A stretch of 64,000 nucleotides of DNA from Nothophaeocryptopus gaeumannii. Taxonomy: Eukaryota; Ascomycota; Dothideomycetes; Mycosphaerellales; Mycosphaerellaceae. The notes under the pieces were generated by a model. That model did no database searches, was not told where the DNA came from, and saw only the letters and a program-made list of their open reading frames with translations. The DNA is taken from the NCBI GenBank assembly GCA_031771865.1, contig JASISA010000026.1, forward strand, positions 1,302,001 to 1,366,000. The letters run 5' to 3'. The position numbers and the translations under genes were made by a program. Below, piece after piece: positions 54,450 through 64,000 of this stretch (position 1 is its first letter; the number at the start of each line of letters is the position of its first letter).

Positions 54450-55764
54450 TTATGTGGAGGCCTCTTTCTTGCGGTCCAACTCCACCTTACTGTAGAATGC
54501 CGCTCCACTCACTGCTACCAGCATACCGATGCCGTTCAGCGGTGCTATTCGCACATTAAACAAGACAATCCCCAATAATATCGTCAAACACTGCTTTACG
54601 TTTCCGCAGACAGATATGGTCAAGGCTCCTGCCACCTTATTCGTCTGGAATGACACCAGATTGAGTCCAAACGCCATAGCTGCATTCCCGATGATGCCCA
54701 CCAGGAAGGCCCAGGTAAATGCGCCTTCGCTGACCAGTCCTTGGAGCTTGTTCAGCTCTCCGCTCCCCGCCGCATAGAGAATGCACTGCATCGCTGCCAG
54801 TGGTGACATTCGTAGGAGAACTTCCATCGCAGGAAGTTTCAGAGATCCAGTCATCAGGCGGTTCGTCGCAACAGTCTTGACGCTGGCAAGAATCACGCCT
54901 AGTGCTGTGAGCGCAAAGCCGATTGCACTGAAGTAGTAATCGCCAAAAGTTGCCAGCCCGACTCCAATGATCAGAGGTATCATGGACAAGTAGGTCTCGG
55001 TCAAGTACGTTCTACTGTAGACCACGCGGTAAATGAGGATCGTGACTACCGGACAAGTGGATCGCATCACCTGGTGGAACGGCACCGACACAAGAGCCCT
55101 GAAGATCATGTTAGTCGCTGCGTCTAGGTAGGCCCAAGGCTGGATATGCATACAACGAGACATTGCTGATGGCAATGTTAAGCGTGAACAACGTGGAAAA
55201 GGCAACTAGCACCAAGTTCTCGCGCAGGGTAAGCTTCGACAACTTCATCTGTCCCGTCGCTAGTAGAAGCAGACATCCTATCGAGGTCGCAAAGGTGTGA
55301 GAGAATGTGAGAAGCCAAGGTAGTGAAGCCTATTGTGAAGCTGTCAGCGCATGAGTCTGGCACGTGTTCGGTGTAGTACATACTCCTAGGAGAAGCGCCT
55401 TGTTGGAAAGAGTTACGCTTAGATTGAGGAGAAAGTAGAGTCCAAGGTAGACTAATTTCTTGCTGGTAGAGACTGTGTATTCCACTGGCGTCGGATTCGA
55501 TTGAATGTGGCTTGACAGTTGCGACTCCAGGTCGCGCTCGTCTTTTGCTAGCAGCTCATGGCCTTCCTGTGCCGGCGAGTCCATGTCGGGTCTGTCGCTA
55601 GACTCCATGGAGGTGATGGAGACCCTGTACGCTGCCTTCTCGTCCAGGTACTTAGCGGAAGTATCATCGGTATAAGAGACACTGCTCATGCGTGGGCTGT
55701 CGGATTCTGGAGAGAAGTAGTACAGCGCGCGCAGGTCATCGCTGGTCGACCAGCTCATGGTATG
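54450..55764 (-). CDS. TPT-family sugar/nucleotide-sugar transporter
   Basis: Three exons (55384-55764, 55154-55329, 54450-55098; introns 54 and 55 bp) give 401 aa from MHTMSWSTSDDLRALYYFSP; an ATG three codons later is possible. About 100 polar, Ser/Asp-rich residues precede the membrane part, which starts LVYLGLYFLLNLSVTLSNKA. It runs through about ten hydrophobic segments (ASLPWLLTFSHTFATSIGCL, FTLNIAISNVSLALVSVPFH, VTILIYRVVYSRTYLTETYL, GVGLATFGDYYFSAIGFALT). This is the triose-phosphate-translocator branch of the drug/metabolite superfamily, which includes Golgi nucleotide-sugar carriers. Substrate is not readable. Its place between a glycosyltransferase and UDP-glucose dehydrogenase suggests a UDP-sugar, by inference. 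It ends KKEAST. Confidence 0.85.
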
Positions 55765-57080
55765 CATGGGAGGACTCGTATCGCTGACGAAGGGAGTATC
55801 CACGACGGCCAAGTCTGCTCACGCTTGTACCGGGTCGGACGGCAAAGTGACGGCGGAGCTTTGTAACATTCTTTTCAGTCACCTTGCCACAGCGGCGCGC
55901 AGCGGCTCTGCCAGTAGATATGGGCAGATAGGGGGGGCTAAGCTTCGTGTGGCCAATCCGGTGGTTGATTCGGGTACGGTGCAGATGCATCTAATTACAG
56001 GCCCGCGAACGCCGTTGATAGGCAGCACGGTGCGTAAGTTTAGCGCAGATTATGGGGTGTTTGCTCAAGGTGTTCCTGCGCAAGTCAGCCATTTCGGTGA
56101 TGGCGTGAGAATGGCTGAAAGTAGTGACAGTCAGAGGACCGTGGCACGCACACCGTCGACCAGCGGACACGGCCAGCAGCGGGTTTGATCATCAGCAGCA
56201 GCTGGGGCAGCAGCAGGGGCCGTCCGCTGTGCAACATGGAGGCCCATGGTGAACGAGACATCGGTCCAGTAAAATCATCCGCAACCCGCTCCCAGAGGCC
56301 CGAACTGGGCGTGGGGTGAAAGGCCTCATGCCTCATGCCAAGCACCGATATAGCTCCATGTCATCGGACACCGTACCGTGTTGCTCGTGTTCCGCCGCTC
56401 TCCACCCTGGACTTATGCACCCTGCGACTTGGCACCATACCATGCAGCACGCCGACTTGCACCCGCCCCCATAGACCCCTCAGATGGACGGCGGCTTGCA
56501 TGATTTCCAGCACCGCGATTATGCGAGCACGAAAAGTCGTCCATTTATGGCGTGCTGCGGATGTCGATTCCACCGCCCGAGCCCCTTGGCTGCAGGCCTG
56601 ATATTGGAAAGGACAGCCCTCCTCGGCAGCGACTGGTCCGCCGTTTGGTTGGAGTCACACTATAGGAAGGCACCCCTGATCGAAGGACGCTGGTCCGCCC
56701 AATCTCGCCAGCCCATCCCCAAAAGCCTTCCGTACATCCTTTGAGAGATGACGATGAGCTTGCGGGCACGAGAAGTCGGAAATAGGCCGAGCACTGCGTA
56801 GCCAAGGCGCATGCACGACATCTTCGTCTGGACCAGTCTCGGAGCCACAGCAGCAGCCTCGTGCCAAAGCTAAGCATTTGAGTGGCGTCGCTCTTCACTT
56901 CTAACTTTCCATCAGCAGAAGTCTCTCTTACTTCAATCTCGCGGCTTCTGGCAAGGGAAGCCTGACTCTGAGGCAGCTATCGTACAGATCACTGCTCCGC
57001 TGACAAATAGACCTCAACGACACTCGTTTAGATCACGTATGAGAGGACTCGTATTCTGAAGCACGACAACTGCCCGAAAC
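55765..57080. promoter_or_regulatory. Divergent region between transporter and UGDH
   Basis: 1.3 kb upstream of both the transporter and UDP-glucose dehydrogenase, so both promoters lie here. Several overlapping short frames on both strands (for example 55757-56188 plus, 56545-56898 minus) lack recognisable content. A CAG-rich tract (cagcagcagctggggcagcagcagg-like) sits near 56193-56217. No factor site is claimed. Confidence 0.4.
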
Positions 57081-58786
57081 ATGGCCACCAGCACATATAT
57101 CGCTTCTCAGAGACCCGTCAAGAAGATCTGCTGCATTGGAGCAGGCTATGTCGTGAGTCTTGTTCATCGGTAGCGGATACAATATATTGCATCGCTCACA
57201 CGCCATCCCAATAGGGCGGGCCCACCAGCGCGGTTGTTGCTAAACAAAATCCGGATATCACTGTGACGGTGGTCGACCTCAGTGAAGCTCGTATTGCAGC
57301 ATGGAGATCAAATGCCTTGCCTATATATGAGCCTGGTCTCTTCGAGGTCGTCGAGGTTGCTCGCGACTCCACCGATGGCCGTCGCATTCCAAATTTGCAC
57401 TTTTCGACAGATGTCTCCAAGACGATTGATGAGGCCGACTTGATCTTTATCGCTGTCAACACCCCCACCAAGACCGAAGGTTTAGGGGCAGGCGGCGCAT
57501 CAGATCTGGCCTATGTGGAGTCTGCTGCTAGGCACATTGCGGAAGTTGCAACCACCGACAAAATCATCGTCGAGAAGTCGACGGTGCCTTGTGGCACCGC
57601 AGAGAACATCCGAGAGATCTTAGATGCCCATGCCTCACCGGACATTCACTTCGATATCCTTTCCAACCCGGAATTCTTGGCTGAGGGCACCGCCATCAAT
57701 GACCTCCTCAAACCCGACCGGGTGCTTATCGGTTCTCTGAAGGATGATCGATCACTATCAGCTGCGAAGGCTCTGGCAGATGTCTATGCTGCTTGGGTGC
57801 CACGAGACCGAATCATCACCATCAATCTGTGGTCATCTGAACTTGCGAAGCTTGCTGCCAACTGCATGCTCGCGCAACGAATCTCGTCTATCAACTCACT
57901 AAGCGCTATATGCGAGGCTACTGGTGCCAACATTGAGGAGCTCTCGTTTGCCGTTGGGCAGGACACCCGGATTGGACCAAAGATGCTGAAGGCTTCCGCT
58001 GGATTTGGTGGATCATGCTTCAAGAAGGACGTTCTATCCCTGGCTTACATCGCGGAGACTCTGCATCTGCCTGAGGTCTCCGCTTACTGGAAATCGGTAG
58101 TTGACATCAACGAGTACCAAAAGGAGCGATTTGTCAAACGTATCACCAAGCGCCTATACAACACCTTGCGAATGAAGAAGATCGCCATTCTCGGATTTGC
58201 CTACAAGAAGAACACTGGCGACACCAGAGAGAGTGCTGCTATCACAATCGTTGGCCAGCTGATTGCAGAAGGAGCGAAGATTGCAATCTATGATCCGCAG
58301 GTGTCTGAAGCCACTATTCAGCAAGACTTGATCAGGGAACATCCTGCAGAGACCGTAAAGCAGCGAGTGCAGGTACACAAGGATGCGATCTCTGCTTGTA
58401 CCGATGCAAGTGCGGTAGTCATACTCACGGAGTGGGACGAATTCAAGACGGACCGGCTACAGGACATTGCTGCTGCCAATGGAGAGGTTCAGCAGCGGAT
58501 CCTCAGGGCCAAGATCGGCGCTCGGTCATCTTCGTCGAGTTCTGAAGGCGACAGCTTCAACGACAGTGGACTTGGAACACCAGCACCATTTGAGAGATCA
58601 GAGTACATTCAGGAGAGCACGATTACTGCCGAGAAGCGGATCGACTGGGTCCAAATCGCAGCGTCGATGAAGAAACCCAGATTACTATTTGACGGCCGGA
58701 ACGTCGTCGACAGTGAGAAGCTCGCCGGAGTCGGCTTCACGGTGGAAGGCATCGGCAGACAAGGAATTCGTGGCAGACGATTGTAA
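57081..58786 (+). CDS. UDP-glucose 6-dehydrogenase
   Basis: Two exons (57081-57152 and 57215-58786; 62-bp intron, gtgagt...aatag) give 547 aa. The N-terminal NAD-binding domain (KKICCIGAGYVGGPTSAVVA, completed across the intron) is followed by the family blocks PIYEPGL, FIAVNTPT, VEKSTVPCGTAENI and SNPEFLAEGTAI. The catalytic cysteine is about C292 in SAGFGGSCFKKDVLSLAYI, and AYKKNTGDTRES opens the C-terminal UDP-binding domain. TEWDEF and LLFDGRNVVD are also present, but a Ser/acid-rich insert of about 55 residues (SSSSSSEGDSFNDSGLG) separates them. The enzyme oxidises UDP-glucose to UDP-glucuronate with two NAD+. In fungi this feeds UDP-xylose or glucuronate-containing polymers. It competes with the epimerase at 47.8 kb for substrate. 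Confidence 0.95.
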
Positions 58787-60998
58787 CCCAGCCTTGTCTG
58801 ATTTTGGAGCTGTGTGAGCTCCCCACTCTGTGATCTTTGTGTGCATTGCAGTGGAGTCTGCACTCCGCCGGTTCCTCACATAGCTCGTGGGTAATGGAGC
58901 GACCACAAGCATTGGAGCAGAGGCGTTCGGGGTTTCTGGAGTCGTGTGACAGTCGCGCCGCAGGGACGCGCGGCACCTAGTCTGCTAGCATTAACGATCC
59001 AGACTTCATAGAGGCAGCAATCTGCAGACCTTTTCCACCCAAATTCTCCTTATGCCGTCAGTGGACGTCGAAATAGTAGTTCATACTTTGACCCAGACCT
59101 GGCGGATGGTCCGCCCAAAAGCCAAGCTCGTCGACGGTTGAGCCACAACCGAAACGAGTATCTGCGTTGCGCCACAGCTGCAAGGACAAACATTTAAAAC
59201 AAGCTTTTACCGGCCTTGAGCAAGAATGTCTGCCGACGTGATACGATCGGCGCTTCGCTTCCGGTCGCGTCCTTGTCTGTGCCCTAGCTCACGACATTCC
59301 ACCCTTGCATCGCGAGCTGACCTGCTTTGGGTATCTCCAACGCATCGAAAATGCATGCGGAGAGCGTTTGTGGGACTGTGAGATTTGGTCGGACGCTTTT
59401 GAGCCCCTGTGGCGGTTTCAACAAAGGGACATTTTACATGTGGATGGACAGAGACAGAGGAAGAGGAAGAATCTAGCGTTACGATTCTCACGCGTCAGAG
59501 GATGTAGGACTTGAATGGTTCGGAGCCCCCGTTCACCTCATCAATCCTTCCACTGGTTTTGGGAGGAGAGGGTTAATTCATGATCCTTAGATGTCTTCTT
59601 ATCGATGTCGTGATTGACGTACGAGGCAAAAGATGAACATGTAGATTGTTTCCGGTGCAGATGTCGATCGGGAGGGCAACATCTGCAGAGATTGGAGGAT
59701 TTGTGCAGGTTTATCAGTACATTTTGTGCAATCTGATATCCGGATAGCACTCTCTGTCCAAGTTCTCTTCCCGCCGCCGGTGCAAAGACTGTGTAAATCA
59801 GAAGCGGAGGGATTTCCAGCGTGAATAGGGTGCAGCCACTGGCGGACAGAGTCTCGTCAGTCCAGCCAAGACCACGTCTCCTTGTCCCATCCCTCCCAAA
59901 TCCCGAAGGTCGAGAAATTGAACAGTAACACGAGTACGCAGTAAGCTGGGCATTTTCGGGAGCTGGAAGAAGCCTCTCTATGCATGCACGCCGAGCAACA
60001 AATTGTGTCCTGCCCGTAATATCTTCGTGTCTTCGTATGCAGACTTGACTGGCTCGTGTCGTGTGGAGGTATACGCGGGTCTACTACTCAGCCCTCCAAG
60101 TTGTCGGGTTCCTTTGCCTACCTCGTACTTTTATTACGTCGACGTGTATGTCGTCTAACTAATCAGGAACCCATTTATTCCTGTCTGCGTTTACAGGATG
60201 TTCGTTCGCGGACACTCCGGGTTCTGCTCGGCTGTACACCTCACTTTCACAGCACCCTCACGGCTTCCTTCGTCCCTCCGTTGACAGGACCGCTCTCCAA
60301 TTTTGACGCGAACTCAGAATTTCTCGGCTTCCTGCCCTGGACCCTATCGGACTTCGAAAAACAAGCGAGAGAGAGAGAGAGAATGTGTGTCGCGCTTCTC
60401 TAAGGCCGCCCTGGTCGACTACATTTCCCTCGCCGCAACACTGCGATCTGCGGCCGCTCTGGTGAGGAAGTCGTCGAAAACCAGAATCCCACGTTGACGA
60501 GGGCTTCTTCGGTTGCAAAACCTCGTAGAACTCTCGAGCGACGTCTGAATATCCTCTTTACGAAGTTTGAATATACGTTGTCTAGGAAAACTAATAGATA
60601 TCGAGCAAAGAAGCGTCGTGAACAAGGCGATTTTGGAGGGATCTCCACAAAGTTGCTGTCGATCGCTCTCAGTGGAAAGTGCGAATCCCTGTGGCAGTAG
60701 TAAAGTGAGGGCAAAGACATAGTTCACGAGGTTCCTGCCTGCAAACGGGAAAGGATCCATTTCGCACCACAACCGAGCCCTCAGAACCCAGACCTTGCGA
60801 TCTTGGAACGTCATCTACCAACTCGCATGGGTTCGACAACACTCGCGTCCACGTTTCTACTTGCTACCTACTCCGGAAAGAACAGCACAGAGCCACGAGC
60901 ACGGAGTTCAACCCTACGGCGCCTAATTACAGATACGAGAGTCTCCGAACCCACCCCTCGCTTGACTGCTCTGCACTTGGGAGGAACGAAGAGGAAGC
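58787..60998. other. Long intergenic region
   Basis: 2.2 kb between UGDH and the second glycosyltransferase. Besides a (GA)8 tract at 60367-60382 I see no gene or repeat family. A 131-codon minus frame at 60419-60814 starts with ATG but has no recognisable features. Confidence 0.45.
60367..60382 (+). repeat. (GA)8 microsatellite
   Basis: Eight perfect GA units upstream of the second glycosyltransferase gene. Confidence 0.8.
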
Positions 60999-62609
60999 AT
61001 GATCGCTATAAAGCGCTTCATCTTCCTCTTCGCCGTCGCCTGCGCCGTCCTCCTCGGCCCTTTCTTCTTCGGCTACCATTTCACAACCATAAAAGCCACA
61101 TCCCTCTCGTACCTCAAAGGCGCAAAACAAGGACATCAATCGCGGGATTTTTATCTCATAGTACCCGCCACAGGGCCCAATCTCAATTTCTGTCGGCTGC
61201 TTTTGAGCGCGGCGGTGACAGGATGGCCAGAGCCGATATTGGTGGGATGGGATGGGAGGGGAATGTATAATGGGAGTGAGAGTCATTTGTTCAAGATTAC
61301 GGAGATATTGACGTATTTGAGGAGTTTACCAGAGAGTGCGGATGAGGAGCTTGTTCTGATTCTGGATGGTTATGATATCTGGCTCCAACTACGGCCGGAA
61401 GTCATGATCGACAGGTACTACAACGTCCTACGAAAGAACGATCTCCGCCTAAAAGAGGAAGGACTTCTGCATAAGTATGCAGGTGGAGGAGATATCCACC
61501 ATTCGATCGTATTTGGATCAGACAAGATTCATTGGCCGCAAGATGAGGATTCTCCAGCGGTTTGGGCGGTTCCGGAGAGTTCACTTCCCGAGAATGCGTT
61601 TGGGCCGGACACGGATACGGATGTTTTGACGATCCGGCCGAGATGGCTGGACAGCGGAACCATATTGGGGCCCGTGAAGGATATGCGAGATATGTTCTCC
61701 GCGACGGTGGATATGCTGTCTCGAACATTCGATTCCACATACGAGTTCAAGACATCAGATCAGCTCTATTTCTCAGAAGTATGGGCCGAGCAGGAGATTA
61801 ACCGCATGCGCCTTCGCGATGGAGAGAACTTCGACGAGCATCCCGTAACACCGCACGGCCAGCTCGGGATCGTCCCCGAGATTCCTGCGTCGAGAAGGAC
61901 CGAATACCACATCTGCCTCGACTACGAAACCGAGCTGTTCCAAGACGCGGCCGCTTTTGAACGACATTTAACGTGGATGCGATGGAACCAGTCCTCATCG
62001 CAACCGCATCCAGATTTGAAGGTCAAGGACGACGAGCCTGAAGCGCAGGTCGCGAGCGGGCTGGCGAAAGAGCTGAGGATTGATCAGTGGACATTGTCGG
62101 AGGATATCCTAAGAAGCGCCCCGCCGTTCGCGGCTGCGAGTAAGCTGGATGGTCTACCGCAGGAGCAGACCTGGGAAGAGATGATGCTGGGCACAAATAT
62201 GGTGACGACACAAGCGTTTCCATTATTCCATATGACAGGTGAGAAGAGTATCCGGGATCGTTGGTGGCCACGGTTATGGTTCCATCCTTATTCGGAGCAG
62301 CTGTTGAAGGCAACCAAGAAGAAACAGATCATGGGCGAGTCGGAGTCTCATGGAAAGAGCGACGAACAGCTGAACCTGATGCCTGGACAATACGTCTTCG
62401 CGGATGTGAGGGGCGTGAAGTGGAAAGGCGCCATACCCATGAAGCCATCGAGAGAATGGCAGCCGATGCTGGACGAGAAAGGAGGAGCCTGGATAGACAG
62501 TGGAGATTATGTGCCTTGGAGCGACATGTGCGGAGCTTTCGAAGGCAAGAAGCTGTATATTGGTGCAAAGGATGCTGGGAAAGAGGGCCCCGAATTGGTT
62601 CCAACATAA
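60999..62609 (+). CDS. Type II membrane glycosyltransferase-like protein
   Basis: Single exon, 536 aa. The very short cytosolic end MIAIKR is followed by a membrane anchor (FIFLFAVACAVLLGPFFFGY, 7-26) and a lumenal domain. The domain order fits a GT-A fold like that of PLOD/LH3 and related fungal glycosyltransferases: FYLIVPATGPNLNFCRLLLS at the start, LVLILDGYDIWLQLRPEV with putative metal-binding D123 and D126, RPRWLDSGTILGPVKDMRDM (the LNSG-type acceptor loop), TSDQLYFSEVW, and LDYETELFQDA. Conserved aromatic blocks follow (RLWFHPYSEQLL; VPWSDMCGAFEG). The acceptor and sugar donor are unknown. It is paralogous to 52300-53850 and retains the acidic motif that copy has lost. Confidence 0.72.
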   Translation: MIAIKRFIFLFAVACAVLLGPFFFGYHFTTIKATSLSYLKGAKQGHQSRDFYLIVPATGPNLNFCRLLLSAAVTGWPEPILVGWDGRGMYNGSESHLFKITEILTYLRSLPESADEELVLILDGYDIWLQLRPEVMIDRYYNVLRKNDLRLKEEGLLHKYAGGGDIHHSIVFGSDKIHWPQDEDSPAVWAVPESSLPENAFGPDTDTDVLTIRPRWLDSGTILGPVKDMRDMFSATVDMLSRTFDSTYEFKTSDQLYFSEVWAEQEINRMRLRDGENFDEHPVTPHGQLGIVPEIPASRRTEYHICLDYETELFQDAAAFERHLTWMRWNQSSSQPHPDLKVKDDEPEAQVASGLAKELRIDQWTLSEDILRSAPPFAAASKLDGLPQEQTWEEMMLGTNMVTTQAFPLFHMTGEKSIRDRWWPRLWFHPYSEQLLKATKKKQIMGESESHGKSDEQLNLMPGQYVFADVRGVKWKGAIPMKPSREWQPMLDEKGGAWIDSGDYVPWSDMCGAFEGKKLYIGAKDAGKEGPELVPT

Positions 62610-63108
62610 ATGCACCGCCGACGTAGAAGGTAGGAAGCATTCCTTTTATTGTGAGGATGGCATTGCATGGAGCGGCATTAGCATAGCGGCGGAGTTTTGG
62701 GGGCATACGAGCGATGAGCATGCGTGCATCAGGCATGGAGACGAATCGACAGAACTCTTAATTCTGCGTCCTGCCAGCGGATCTGGCCTCTTCTATCCAT
62801 CTCCTCGACGCCGATTTATCCGTACTTCGGATGGTCTGCGAATTTAACCCGTACCTTAATGAACCTGAACACTTGTCTCTTGCGCACCTTGGCGTCCAGT
62901 ATGACCGCGAATTCTGATGTTCTGCCGGGAAGAGTCTTTGGGCGCCATGCACGAACTTTGCAAACAAACGTGGACAGCTCAGGACTGCTCAAGCAGGCGG
63001 CCAGCGTGCTTTTATATATCTGCGTCCTTCAAATCGGCACATGGGTCGTCATTGGGCCCCCATACGAGCTCATGGGCTTGCTGTACTCGTATAGACAGAG
63101 CTCCGAAC
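62610..63108. other. Convergent intergenic spacer
   Basis: 3' flanks of the glycosyltransferase-like gene and the deubiquitinase. An open plus frame through 62724-63134 lacks an ATG start and recognisable content. Confidence 0.45.
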
Positions 63109-63911
63109 TCAGTCAAACGCCGCAGCCAACGTGATGAGCGAAAAACGCAGCTCTCCTCCACCAGCTTCCTCCTCGCGTTTCAAGAAGGCCCGGACACCCT
63201 TGTCCAAAGCTGGCTGACTGAGCACATCGTCTTCAGGTCCAAGAGCACCACGGTCCAGCGGACCTCTCCGCCTGCCATCCAGCTCGTATAGATGCCCATT
63301 CTGGCTCTTGACGAAGCAGACGTAGTGCAGATCGATATTGTCTGTTGCGCTGGGAGGTGCAGTGTCACCCGTCGCGGCGGCTTCTTGGTGTGCTGTTTCG
63401 AGAGATTCGGTTTCTTCTAAGAGCTCGGCTCGCTCGCGCGGTTTGAGTGGTACGGCTTTCTGGATCAGCTTGTCGAGCTCGGTGTTGGCTTGTATGAGGC
63501 TTTGTGCTTGGCCGTTGGAGACAGCGTGGAGTAGGCCGATTAGACCGCATGCGTTGCCGATTGTCTGCTTGTACCATATCACCTCTTCGCTGTCGCCGTG
63601 ACCTTCGTATTCAGGCTTGTCGCCATCTTCCTCGCGGCGGAACTTCTCGTAGGTATCGCTGATGGGGAAGACGAGGAGGAGAGCGTAGGCGGGTCGGGGC
63701 ACGAAGGCGAGGAGTTCGGGGTCGTCGATGGAGAAGACGTCGTGAAACTGGAGAGAGGGGTCGAGGCCGAGTTTCTGGAGGAGTGTAGTCATCACCTCTG
63801 GATTGTTCTCTGGTAATATCGCGTTAGCTTGAGCTTGGTCACCGTGAGCATACTAGGAGTTGTACCAAGGGGAATAAAATTCTTCATCGCCTTAGGCTTT
63901 TCGCTTGCCAT
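63109..63911 (-). CDS. Ubiquitin C-terminal hydrolase, UCH family
   Basis: Two exons (63866-63911 and 63109-63809; 56-bp intron gtacaa...taccag) give 248 aa starting MASEKPKAMKNFIPLENNPE. This is peptidase family C12 (yeast Yuh1, human UCHL1/L3). Catalytic residues are visible: oxyanion Q97 and C103 in YKQTIGNACGLIGLLHAV, H177 in IDLHYVCFVK, and D193 in HLYELDGRRRGP. The N-terminal LLQKLGLDPSLQFHDVFSID is the family's ubiquitin-binding start. The enzyme removes small adducts from the ubiquitin C-terminus and processes ubiquitin or Nedd8 precursors. The crossover loop region (KPRERAELLEETESLETAHQ) is longer than in yeast. Confidence 0.93.
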
Positions 63912-64000
63912 CTTTTCGAGAGTCCCCTTGATTCCAGTGGTGCTATTGTCAGTGGTGATGTTCATCGAGTGAAGGCAGAGTGAAAGAATGTTGGTGAGGG

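Noticed and set aside
55757..56188. 143-codon plus frame over the transporter's first exon and promoter
   Set aside because: Overlaps a supported exon on the other strand and has no recognisable content.
60419..60814. 131-codon ATG-started minus frame upstream of the second glycosyltransferase
   Set aside because: Considered as a divergent gene, but no signal peptide, domain or splice context supports it.
1..64000. Secondary-metabolite backbone gene, intact transposon, CRISPR array or viral insertion
   Set aside because: Looked for and not found: no PKS/NRPS, terpene cyclase, reverse transcriptase or transposase motif, and no regularly spaced repeat array.

Overview
The window is nuclear DNA of a filamentous ascomycete. 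Spliceosomal introns are short (about 48-165 bp, GT...AG), intergenic spacers are compact, and the proteins are typical of Pezizomycotina: ESA1, MDV1, CSC1-like channel, Sad1-type SUN protein, Asi-type RING ligase and a family of small F-box proteins. A dothideomycete origin is my best guess, from overall gene style; no rRNA or other marker is present to prove it. No tRNA, rRNA, CRISPR array, intact transposon, or PKS/NRPS gene was found.

Layout. 0.35-0.8 kb: small membrane protein. 1.1-2.0 kb: TA-rich stretch resembling a RIP-decayed repeat. 3.6-5.5 kb: Q/P/S-rich nuclear-type hypothetical protein, followed by diverged duplicated and tandem non-coding repeats (5.5-6.4 kb). 7.6-9.0 kb: two tiny cysteine-pair proteins of matching design. 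9.1-11.3 kb: an RWD/DUF1115 gene and a gene with repeated HTH/Myb-like units, both carrying single-base frameshifts. 11.6-14.7 kb: a large acidic protein with an XPF-like C-terminus, a candidate ZIP2/SHOC1 meiotic factor. 15.3-18.1 kb: CSC1/OSCA channel. 19.8-26.8 kb: three F-box paralogues, all interrupted, flanking chorismate mutase and MDV1. 27.2-30.3 kb: ESA1 and REX4, divergent. 30.7-35.8 kb: cyclopropane-fatty-acid synthase family and Asi1/Asi3-like ligase. 37.7-41.2 kb: tubulin cofactor D. 42.1-46.6 kb: GH13 alpha-glucosidase and SUN-domain protein.

47.8-62.6 kb is the most coherent functional region. It holds UDP-glucose 4-epimerase, scavenger decapping enzyme DcpS, a small secreted cysteine-rich protein, a type II membrane glycosyltransferase-like protein, a TPT-family (nucleotide-)sugar transporter, UDP-glucose 6-dehydrogenase, and a paralogous glycosyltransferase. 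Precursor supply, transport and transfer genes side by side suggest a locus making a UDP-glucuronate-derived surface or secreted glycan; this is inference. A UCH-type deubiquitinase closes the window.

Coordinates of spliced genes span first to last coding base; exon limits are in the evidence and come from reading splice sites and reading frames by eye.
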